Assembly: GCA_013154175.1 (NCBI GenBank)
Contig: JAADCZ010000049.1
Coordinates: 1-33,930 of the forward strand
DNA: 33,930 nucleotides
Source: Thermodesulfobacteriota bacterium
GTDB taxonomy: Bacteria > Desulfobacterota > Dissulfuribacteria > Dissulfuribacterales > QOAL01
Reading direction: 5' to 3'
Shown piece by piece: positions 1 through 8,202 of this stretch. The position numbers and the translations under genes were made by a program. Under the pieces are notes generated by a model, which was given only the letters and a program-made list of their open reading frames with translations, was not told where the DNA came from and did not search any database. The first letter of the stretch is position 1; every line of letters begins with the position of its first letter.

Positions 1-808
1 CCTGCAGGGTCAGTGGCAGCTCGCCTATTTCGTCGAGAAAGATGGTTCCCTTGTCTGCAAGGGCAAAGAGGCCAAGCTTGTCCCTGTCCGCGCCGGTAAA
101 TGCCCCTTTTTTATGCCCGAAAAGTTCGCTTTCAAGAAGATTTTCAGGGATTCCGCCACAGTTTACTGCGACAAATGGCTTGTCTGCCCTGTCACTCAGA
201 TTGTGAATGGCCCTGGCGACGAGTTCCTTTCCTGTGCCGCTTTCTCCTGTGATGAGTACCGAGGAAGGGGTCGAGGCGATTCGCTGGACGAGCTGAAAGA
301 TCTTGAGCATTGCTGGGCTGCTGGCCACCATGTTGTCCAGCTTGTAGATCCTTTCCCTGTTATCCAGGGGTTTGAATCCGCTTGTGTCCTGTCTGGAAGA
401 CAGGGCGTTTTCTATGACTTCCCTTAGCTCCTCTATCTTGAAAGGTTTGGTGAGGTAGTCCCAAGCCCCTTCTTTCATTGCATCAACAGCTGCATCGAGG
501 GATGCAAAGGCAGTTATGAGAATAACCGGGAGGTTGGCATCGAGGCTTTTGAGCCGTTTCAACAGTTCCACGCCATCCATGCCAGGCATTCTCACATCGG
601 TAATTACCAGGCTGTAAGATGAGTTTTTAACCTTTTCCAGGGCTTCCTGGCCGGTTTCTGCTGAGTCGACTTTGTATCCTTCCTTGGCGAGAAAGATTTC
701 AAGAAATTCTCTAAGGCTGGAATCGTCGTCAACGATCAGGAGTTTGGGTCTAGATGTAAATGTGTCTGTGTCTGCCTTTTCATTGATGGCAACGCTAGAT
801 AACATCAT
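1..808 (-). CDS. Sigma-54-dependent response regulator (NtrC-type), C-terminus cut by window start
   Basis: My translation of the minus strand from ATG at 808: [40 protein letters not shown]... (REC domain), ...[86 protein letters not shown] (GESGTGKE Walker A and GAFTGA motif of AAA+ σ54 activators). Open at the window edge, so absent from the ORF track. Confidence 0.93.
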   Translation of the reverse strand, partial: MMLSSVAINEKADTDTFTSRPKLLIVDDDSSLREFLEIFLAKEGYKVDSAETGQEALEKVKNSSYSLVITDVRMPGMDGVELLKRLKSLDANLPVILITAFASLDAAVDAMKEGAWDYLTKPFKIEELREVIENALSSRQDTSGFKPLDNRERIYKLDNMVASSPAMLKIFQLVQRIASTPSSVLITGESGTGKELVARAIHNLSDRADKPFVAVNCGGIPENLLESELFGHKKGAFTGADRDKLGLFALADKGTIFLDEIGELPLTLQ

Positions 809-1119
809 CCCTCCTTAAAAAAGGGCAAAATTTAAAACTTTTTTATTGAGCTTCTATCTTGTTATCGGCAGGAAACAGACAAAGATTGATATTTTTGCCG
901 TGGTTTTTGGCAACTCGGCCCCTGGTCACATCCGAATTGGTGTAGCACGCACCTTGCAAGATGAAGATGGTAAAGGGCTTTTTTGCTAGCACCCTGACCA
1001 GGGCCTCCTATTCGCCATATGTCATGGACCTGATTTTTCCAAGGGGAGGCAGAAGCTGGACAGAGATCAATGTTTCCGGATTATCGGCGGAATCCTTGAT
1101 GGTTCCGTAAGTGTGGCTT

Positions 1120-1755
1120 TTAGGAAAGGACAGAGTGAGAGGCTATGATTGCCCTGGCAAGCTCCTTTAGCTTTATGCGCTGACGCCTTGCCTCTTTTTG
1201 CATCATTCTCATGGCCTTTTCCTCGTCGATGGAAAGGTGCTTCATGAGGATGCCCTTTGCCCTTTCAAGGAGTTTTCGCGCCTCCAATTCCTCGGACAGA
1301 TTCTCCACAACCCCTTCCAGGGCATTGATGGTCTGGGCAATGGACTGGGCCATTTCTATGGCCGGCACCAGGTCATCCACGTGTACAGGTTTTACAAGAT
1401 AGCCCAGGACCCCGCGCCCCTTTGCCTTTTCTACCAGATGTTTTTCTGCATAGGCAGTCACCAGGATTATGGGAATGATGTTTTGCCCTGGGACGCTGTT
1501 TATACGCCTTGCTGCCTCTAGTCCGTCCAGCAGGGGCATCTTGATGTCCATGAGGATCATGTTGGGGTTTAGTTCGGCTGTTTTTTCAACGGCCTCTAAT
1601 CCATTGTAGGCAACGCCTACCACATTATAGCCAGCGTTTTGGAGAATTGATCGGAAGCCATCGGCAACAGAGCGGTCGTCTTCGGCGAGAAGTATTCGGA
1701 GAGATGGTGTTGAAGCCCTAGGTTTTTTGGGGGCTTGCGAGTCTTTTCCATCCAT
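1120..1755 (-). CDS. Response regulator with C-terminal ANTAR RNA-binding domain
   Basis: REC domain (RILLAEDDRSVADGFRSIL...ILMDIKMPLLDGLEAARR...VTAYAEK...GYLVKPV), then ANTAR-like ARKLLERAKGILMKHLSIDEEKAMRMMQKEARRQRIKLKELARAII. Confidence 0.9.
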   Translation of the reverse strand: MDGKDSQAPKKPRASTPSLRILLAEDDRSVADGFRSILQNAGYNVVGVAYNGLEAVEKTAELNPNMILMDIKMPLLDGLEAARRINSVPGQNIIPIILVTAYAEKHLVEKAKGRGVLGYLVKPVHVDDLVPAIEMAQSIAQTINALEGVVENLSEELEARKLLERAKGILMKHLSIDEEKAMRMMQKEARRQRIKLKELARAIIASHSVLS

Positions 1756-1800
1756 TTTTGGAGTCTTCTCCGAAAGGGTTGAGGCAACTGCAAAAAAAAT

Positions 1801-1874
1801 TGGCTGGGGGACTAGGATTCGAACCTAGACTAGTAGATCCAGAGTCTACCGTCCTGCCATTAGACGATCCCCCA
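1801..1874 (-). tRNA. tRNA-Gln(CTG)
   Basis: Reverse complement TGGGGGATCGTCTAATGGCAGGACGGTAGACTCTGGATCTACTAGTCTAGGTTCGAATCCTAGTCCCCCAGCCA folds as a cloverleaf: acceptor TGGGGGA/TCCCCCA, anticodon stem GTAGA/TCTAC with loop CTCTGGA (CUG), GTTCGAA T-loop region, encoded CCA. Confidence 0.96.
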
Positions 1875-2051
1875 GCAGTTGCTAGAGACAAATATAGAAG
1901 TGGCATTATTTATTGTCAAGAATGGTTGTTGACAAATTGCTCATTTTCACCTTGGATTCTTGGAAATGTTCCGCAAACCGTTTTAGATGACGACTTTGGA
2001 GCTCCCTGATGATTAAGGGGCAGCAAATGGATATTGGAAGATTTCTATAAA

Positions 2052-3494
2052 ATGATTGTTTCAAAGCAGAATAATTCTTGTTTGGTAGGGTTCTGGCTCC
2101 TGCTCTGTTTCGTGTTGTGGCCCTTGACTGGCTGCCATCAGCCAGAGATAGCCAAAACGGACTCCGTCAAGGGGTGCAAGGGGTGTCACAAGATAAGTCT
2201 CGATTCCAACCACAACCTCAAGTGCACCCTTTGTCACAAGGGTCATGGGAGTGAATCACTTAAGGACAAGGCCCACAAGGGTCTCGTGGCCAGCCCCTCT
2301 TCCCCGGCAGATGCGCCAAGGGTATGTGGCGAGTGCCATCTAAAAGAGGTCAAAAGCATTACCAGATCCAGTCACTATACCCTTAAAAACGAGATAGCCA
2401 CGGTGTGGAAGGCCTTTTTCCCAGAGGATGTGCCCCCTGAGGTGAAAGACATCCACGGGGTGAAAAGGCCAAGGACAAAACGAGAACTGGTTATGGATAT
2501 GCTGGCCAGAAGGTGTCTCAGATGCCATGTTTACTACGAAGGGGACAGTTACTGGGGAGTCAGGCGCGGCAAGGGTTGTGCGGCATGTCATCTGCCAATA
2601 GGTAACAGGCAAATGCACCACTTCGGAAGGCCGACCATTAAAAATTGTCTGTCTTGTCACTATTCAAATTTTGTTGGCTGGGACTATGTGGGAAGATTTG
2701 AAAAGGACTATCCAGAAGACTTCAGGGCTCCTCTCAAAAAGGGCAAGCATATTCCAAGGCCCTATGGCATCGAATGGCTGCCAATGACGCCGGATGTACA
2801 CTTCAGGGCCGGGCTTTTTTGCACTGATTGCCATAGAAAGGCCGAGTTCCACGTGGAAGCAGAGGCTGGGGAACCAGGCCGTGTCTCATGTGGTGACTGT
2901 CACAGGGAGATTTCACGCCGTCCGGGCCATGACAGTCAGCAAGGATGTGTTGCCGACTGCCAGTCGTGTCATGCCTTGTGGACGTTTTGGGATCAGGGGC
3001 GATCTGTCATGCGTCAAGACGTGCTCGATCCAGAGGACTGGGAATATCTCTATGTGCAAGGAAGCAGTGAGGTGGAGGAGCAAATCAAGAGGGCCCTGGA
3101 GCTGGATGATTCCCAGGAGATAACTTACTTCATGACAGACAAGTTCAGTGGTTTGCGTTATCCGGGTTTGTGGTTTGCCGGATTCGAAAGGAGGAGATGG
3201 GCCCCTGTTGTCCTGGGAAAAAGCAGTTCAGGGCGCATCTCCGTCTTGCGGCCACTGCTGGACCTGAGTCTAAGCTATGCTGATGACATGGGTGAGACTG
3301 TTTTTGACAATCTTAGAGGAAAAAGATTCCTTGATTGGCAGGTGATTTATCCGTCTTGGCCCTTTTTACCCAATACAATAGGCAAGTCTGTTGGGTTTTT
3401 GGTTCCATACAGGCCCCATTCCATTGGCAAGGCCGACATGGCACGAAGCATTTCGGTCATAAATGCCCTGCAAGGGTGTAGTCTGGGCGATTAA
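2052..3494 (+). CDS. Multihaem c-type cytochrome, probable lipoprotein (nine CXXCH motifs)
   Basis: Nine CXXCH motifs in the ORF (CKGCH, CTLCH, CGECH, CLRCH, CAACH, CLSCH, CTDCH, CGDCH, CQSCH); N-terminal hydrophobic segment ending in lipobox-like LTGC. The track ORF starts at a TTG (2034); ATG at 2052 (MIVSKQNN...) seems more likely. Confidence 0.9.
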   Translation: MIVSKQNNSCLVGFWLLLCFVLWPLTGCHQPEIAKTDSVKGCKGCHKISLDSNHNLKCTLCHKGHGSESLKDKAHKGLVASPSSPADAPRVCGECHLKEVKSITRSSHYTLKNEIATVWKAFFPEDVPPEVKDIHGVKRPRTKRELVMDMLARRCLRCHVYYEGDSYWGVRRGKGCAACHLPIGNRQMHHFGRPTIKNCLSCHYSNFVGWDYVGRFEKDYPEDFRAPLKKGKHIPRPYGIEWLPMTPDVHFRAGLFCTDCHRKAEFHVEAEAGEPGRVSCGDCHREISRRPGHDSQQGCVADCQSCHALWTFWDQGRSVMRQDVLDPEDWEYLYVQGSSEVEEQIKRALELDDSQEITYFMTDKFSGLRYPGLWFAGFERRRWAPVVLGKSSSGRISVLRPLLDLSLSYADDMGETVFDNLRGKRFLDWQVIYPSWPFLPNTIGKSVGFLVPYRPHSIGKADMARSISVINALQGCSLGD

Positions 3495-6049
3495 TCAGAA
3501 AAGACGCTTAGCAGCACACTGTTGAGGGTTTCAAGCTTATAGGGCTTTGGCAAAGAGGCGCGAAATCCATAGCTTCTAAAATTGGTGATGGTGTCGTCCT
3601 TGGAATAGCCGCTTGAGACGATTACCCTGGCCTTTGGGTCAATCTGCAGGAGTTTTTCCAGGGTCTCCTTTCCACCCATGCCACCAGGAATGGTCAAGTC
3701 CATAATCACGGCATCGAAGGGTCTGCCTGACTCGAGGGCCTTCTTGTATTTTTCCAGGGCCTCCTTGCCGTCTCTGGCAACTTCAGTGTTGTGACCGAGA
3801 TATTTCAGGCTTTCTGTAAGGAGCTGCAGGATGCTCGGGTCGTCGTCCATCACCAGGATGGTCTTGTTTCCTGAAGGGTTGAGGGAGGTAAAGTGTTCTT
3901 CATCCCTACCAGAGTCGCTGCTTGGTAATGCTGGCAGATAGATGTGGAAGCACGATCCCTTTCCAGGGGAGGATTCGACAGTTATAAAGCCGCCATGCTT
4001 TCTGATGATTGAAAAACAAACAGCCAGGCCAAGCCCGCTGCCATGTTCCTTGGTGGTAAAATAAGGATCGAAGATTTTTGAAAGAAGTTCCTTGGGGATT
4101 CCGTGGCCCTCGTCGCGGATTGTAATCTTCACGTAATCCCCTGGGGGAACCACACCCTGACCATTTTTTTCTATTCTTACATTTTTTGCCTCTATCTTGA
4201 TTATACCGCCCTCTGACATTGCCTGGTCCGCATTTAGGATGAGGTTGTGGAGAACCTGACTTATTTGGCCAGGATCCACTTCTACCAGCCAGAGGTCCTT
4301 GTCGAAATCAAACTTGCAGGCCACGTTTGAGCCTTTGAGTGCGAATTCGGCCGTTTCAAGGATGATGTGTTTGAGTGATGAAGGCCGTTTCACTGGTGAG
4401 CCTCCCTTTGCGAATGTAAGAAGCTGTTGGGTGAGGTTTTGTGCCCGCAGGGTGGCCTTTTCGCTGGCTTCAAGCCTCTTGTAAAGATTGCTCGAAGGGT
4501 TGGCCTCCATCTTGGCGAGGGATAAGTTCCCAAGAATTGCTGTTAGCAGGTTGTTGAAGTCATGGGCAATGCCACCAGCTATAACTCCAAGGGATTCCAG
4601 CTTCTCTATTTTGGACAACTCTGCGGCTGCCATTTTCTGGTCGGTAATATCGAGATTGCTGCCCCTTACTCCAAGGAAGTTTCCAGATGCGTCATAGATT
4701 TTGTTACAGTTATGGCTTATCCACCTGATGCGTCCGTCCTTGGTGACAATCCGAAGCTCCATGTTTTTATGGGGCATATCGCTTACTGCGAACTCGAGGT
4801 GCTTTTTGAAGGCCTCTCTATCCTCTTCGTGAATGATTTTTACGAGAAGATCAGGGTCATTGAAGAAGTCCTCTGGAGCATAGCCGGTAATCTCCTTGCA
4901 CTTGATTGAGTTGTATTTGAACTTTCCTGATTCATCCAGCCAATAGGCCCAGTCTGCTGCATACTCGATAACGGTTCTGAAAAGGGTGTCCCTCTTCAGG
5001 ATCTCAGAATTCTTTTCTTTGATTGTATCGAGCATCTTCCTGACACTATTGATAATGGAGTCAAGCTCCAGGTTGTTTATGTGTACGTCCAGCTCCTGCT
5101 TGCTTTCTGGATTCATTGGGTCGAGCTCCAGTAGCCAGGAAGACAGTTTTTGCAAAGGCTCTGATATGCCGCGTTTAATGATGAAATCCACCAGGAATAC
5201 TATGGCTACAAAGATGGCGAAGATGGTTACCAAAATCGGCCACATGTGATGCCACAGGTAGGGGATGATTCTGGCTTCTGGAATTGCAGCAAAAAAGTAC
5301 CATGATTGTGGCCTGTTGAAGCTTTTTTTGACGCACCAGTATCTAACACCATCAAACAGAACGGTGTAGAAGCCGTAAGCGTCTGGGCCATGCCAGTTTT
5401 TCATGTGGTTGTGGAGGTTTTCCCTGGTTCTTACAAATTCGTGTTTGGTATGGTAAACGGCTCTGCCATATTTGGTCAGGATGAAGATTTGTGAGCCATC
5501 GATGGAGGGGCGGGGGATCTTGTTTAGCTTGTCGGTTAGCCTTTCGATATCCTTTTCAACGAGCAGGGTGCCGTCGGCAAAGGGGTAGCCAACTGTGATG
5601 ACAGATTTTGGAGTGAAAAAGGATTTATGAACGCCTGAAACTTTTTGCTCAAGATTTATGTAATTTAAGTTTGCCAGGTTGAGCCCCAAATATTTTTTAT
5701 ATTTTGGGTCACTCAGGAATACGATGGTGCCTTTTTTGTCGACGATAATGAAATTTTCAATTTCATTGCTATCGAGCAGGTTGGTTCCCAGCCATTTGAT
5801 TCTTTTTTCGTGTGGTTGTTGCTTGGCCTTTTCGATTAGATACCGAATAAGGGTTTGGTCCTGAAAAAAGAATTTTTCAACCTCTGTTCTGGCAGCGTCA
5901 TATATGCGGCATATTTCTATGGCGGTTTGCCGCTTGAAGAGGCCTATTTCTGAATCTATTGTTACAGCTAAAACGACGAGACAAGCAATAATCCCAATTA
6001 TCCAAGTATATCTAGAAAATTTTTTAGATATAGATGGTAACTTCTTCAT
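3491..6049 (-). CDS. Hybrid sensor histidine kinase (TM/Cache-like sensor, PAS, HisKA, HATPase, C-terminal REC)
   Basis: Two TM segments flank a periplasmic region; PAS/PAC (RWISHNCNKIYDASGNFLGVRGSNLDITDQK); H-box LGVIAGGIAHDFNNLLTAILGN; N/G boxes (LILNADQA, DEGHGIP, GSGLGLAV); C-terminal REC (ILVMDDDPSILQLL...VIMDLTIPGGMGG). Confidence 0.92.
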   Translation of the reverse strand: MKKLPSISKKFSRYTWIIGIIACLVVLAVTIDSEIGLFKRQTAIEICRIYDAARTEVEKFFFQDQTLIRYLIEKAKQQPHEKRIKWLGTNLLDSNEIENFIIVDKKGTIVFLSDPKYKKYLGLNLANLNYINLEQKVSGVHKSFFTPKSVITVGYPFADGTLLVEKDIERLTDKLNKIPRPSIDGSQIFILTKYGRAVYHTKHEFVRTRENLHNHMKNWHGPDAYGFYTVLFDGVRYWCVKKSFNRPQSWYFFAAIPEARIIPYLWHHMWPILVTIFAIFVAIVFLVDFIIKRGISEPLQKLSSWLLELDPMNPESKQELDVHINNLELDSIINSVRKMLDTIKEKNSEILKRDTLFRTVIEYAADWAYWLDESGKFKYNSIKCKEITGYAPEDFFNDPDLLVKIIHEEDREAFKKHLEFAVSDMPHKNMELRIVTKDGRIRWISHNCNKIYDASGNFLGVRGSNLDITDQKMAAAELSKIEKLESLGVIAGGIAHDFNNLLTAILGNLSLAKMEANPSSNLYKRLEASEKATLRAQNLTQQLLTFAKGGSPVKRPSSLKHIILETAEFALKGSNVACKFDFDKDLWLVEVDPGQISQVLHNLILNADQAMSEGGIIKIEAKNVRIEKNGQGVVPPGDYVKITIRDEGHGIPKELLSKIFDPYFTTKEHGSGLGLAVCFSIIRKHGGFITVESSPGKGSCFHIYLPALPSSDSGRDEEHFTSLNPSGNKTILVMDDDPSILQLLTESLKYLGHNTEVARDGKEALEKYKKALESGRPFDAVIMDLTIPGGMGGKETLEKLLQIDPKARVIVSSGYSKDDTITNFRSYGFRASLPKPYKLETLNSVLLSVFSD
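6007..6032. repeat. 26-bp near-perfect palindrome TATATCTAGAAAATTTTTTAGATATA
   Basis: 12 of 13 mirrored positions are complementary; lies inside the 5' coding end of the hybrid kinase. Confidence 0.8.
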
Positions 6050-6445
6050 AGACGATTTTAACTCATCCCCTTAGTTTTTGGGTGATTTTTTCTGATATGT
6101 TAAAATTAAGTCATTAAATTGCCGATAAAATGTCTCTTATAAAAAAAATATGACACAAGTCTCCATGCCTGAATTGGCATCTTTCTGTAAGCTGACAAAA
6201 GCCATGCCATTCGGGCACTAGACATCTATCTCGCTAAAATCGTTGTCTTTATTTGTTGTATAAATAGCTTGCAAAATCCGACCAACCGTTTCTGTAACCT
6301 TAAATTACAGATTCATATGTATTAGTGAATTTTTCCATTATCACCGATTAATGCAATAAGTAGACCGTTTTGCCATGTTGGGGCCCAAGGATAAAAATGG
6401 TGACAACCCTTTAAAATCAAAAGATTTTTGTAAATAGACCAGATT

Positions 6446-6471
6446 GCATGAGTATCGGTGAACCGACATGC
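6446..6471. repeat. Compound hairpin GCATG-agta-TCGG-tgaa-CCGA-CATGC
   Basis: 5-bp outer stem plus 4-bp inner stem separated by a one-sided 4-nt bulge; intergenic. Confidence 0.6.
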
Positions 6472-6601
6472 TTCGTCAAAATGTAAACAAATTCACTCTC
6501 TGCTGAAAGATTATTGTCAAATGTGAAACCCTTCACTATCGATTCTCAATCCATATTGCATCATTTGCATGTTGCAGTGCAGACAGGCAGTATCACAAAC
6601 T

Positions 6602-6641
6602 CAACTTTCCTTTTGATTATTGTATTTCAAAATGAAAGTTG
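6602..6641. repeat. Long inverted repeat: 14/15-bp stem, 10-nt loop
   Basis: CAACTTTCCTTTTGA (6602-6616) pairs with TCAAAATGAAAGTTG (6627-6641), one mismatch; loop TTATTGTATT. Confidence 0.85.
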
Positions 6642-6972
6642 CTCGTTTGAACTACAATTACACAACCGACTATTTTTTGGCTGTTTTAGATAATTGGGTA
6701 TTGGTATGCCCTCTGGGTAACACTTAGTGAAAGTATATCTAATATCATTTTATGAATCTTGCTAGTCCAATATAGCCCTTGGCTAATGACCAGGCAGACC
6801 AAGAAAATTAAAGACGCAAAGGTTTTGTGGGCGAATGACTAAAATGGTTTTGAACCATAGAAAACTTAGTTTAATAAAAAAGTATATCTGATAAATTGTT
6901 TTCAGCTTACGTAACCCAGGTCTGCTATTGGATTTGTCTGAAACATTATGACAATATTTTCTGCCTGCCTCC

Positions 6973-8202
6973 ATGAATTCAGCTGAGTCACTAAAAATCA
7001 ATCTCGACAAAAAGGGCCACGATGTGTGTGGAAGCTACAGCTTTCCACTAAGGCCGGCTGTGTATCACCAGGTTGTGTTACCTGGTATTGAAATTCATTT
7101 TATGCCTGGCTGGAGGCCAATTTTCTTTCAGGGAACCCGAGATGGATGGCCCCATCCAATGGAATGGATAAGGGTGGGTCTTTCTGGTTCAAAGGCTTAT
7201 TATTCATCCATGGGTTATGGAGGGCTGGCCTGCCTTTTCCAGCAATTTTATGTTCCTGTGCCCCTGGAAGAGGACACAACCTTGGCTTTTTTCAATCCTG
7301 CCACCGATCCAGAAGTAAAACGCACCATAGAGCTTTATAGAGCCTTGCCCCAGACCTTGAGGGAGGCATGCCAGGGACCCTCAGCCCTTTCCACAGAGGC
7401 GAGTCAGATTCTTCATGGGATTTTGAGATGGCAGAGGTTTCATCTCTATGAACTTCCGCGAATCTTAAGGTGCAAGGTAAATGTCCTTCCCCCTGACTCC
7501 ATGATGTGTGATTACCACGTCTTTCCTGTGATAGTTTCCACTGGGTGTCCATATAATTGTGGGTTTTGCAAGGTGAAGGACGGTACAGATTTTGTCCAAA
7601 GGCCACAGGGGCTTATCGAGGCACAGGTGAGGGAGCTGGCCCAGGCCCTGGCCCCGGAGCTTCACCTTTTTAAGGGGGTCTTTCTGGGTAATCAGGATGC
7701 CCTCTTGTCTCGAGAAGAGCTCATATTTTTTGCAATAGAGCTTGCAAGAAAGGTGGTGCCCAAGGCCAAAAATTATTTTTTGTTTGGAAGTGTAGACGCC
7801 CTTTTGGCCAAAGAGACAGATTTTTTCAAGGCCTTAAATAGCCTAGGGGTAGATTGTTATATCAACATTGGCCTCGAATCCCTGGATGGTGCCACCTTGC
7901 AGGCCTTGAAGAAACCCCTGACGCCCCATCTGGTAAAAACGGCCTGGGAAAAGATAAGTCATCTCAATAAGACCCTGGACAGGGTGGAAATCAGCCTGAA
8001 CATTCTTGCCTCGACTCGTTTTCCAGACTCCCACTGGAACACCCTAGAGGCGCAACTGTCAAAAGATGGTCCATGCCCAAAGGGGCCCATATATTTGTCC
8101 GTCTATAACGATTCCATTGGGCGCAAGTTCTTTGACTTGGCAAAACGTGTCAAAATATCCACAAATCGGCCTGTGGGCATATACAACCTTATTGGCTTGT
8201 AG
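6973..8202 (+). CDS. Radical SAM protein of unknown specific function
   Basis: CxxxCxxC cluster motif in STGCPYNCGFCKVKDG, with downstream SAM-barrel-like segments (VFLGNQDALLS, YINIGLESLDGATLQALKK). A ~195-aa N-terminal region precedes the motif. Confidence 0.85.
   Translation: MNSAESLKINLDKKGHDVCGSYSFPLRPAVYHQVVLPGIEIHFMPGWRPIFFQGTRDGWPHPMEWIRVGLSGSKAYYSSMGYGGLACLFQQFYVPVPLEEDTTLAFFNPATDPEVKRTIELYRALPQTLREACQGPSALSTEASQILHGILRWQRFHLYELPRILRCKVNVLPPDSMMCDYHVFPVIVSTGCPYNCGFCKVKDGTDFVQRPQGLIEAQVRELAQALAPELHLFKGVFLGNQDALLSREELIFFAIELARKVVPKAKNYFLFGSVDALLAKETDFFKALNSLGVDCYINIGLESLDGATLQALKKPLTPHLVKTAWEKISHLNKTLDRVEISLNILASTRFPDSHWNTLEAQLSKDGPCPKGPIYLSVYNDSIGRKFFDLAKRVKISTNRPVGIYNLIGL

Noticed and set aside
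1801-1874. tRNA-Gln as an island boundary
   Set aside because: No integrase or direct repeat of its 3' end noticed in the window.
6783-7010. 75-aa minus-strand ORF in the AT-rich gap overlapping the radical SAM start
   Set aside because: No RBS, no domain, overlaps the start of a confident gene; most likely chance.
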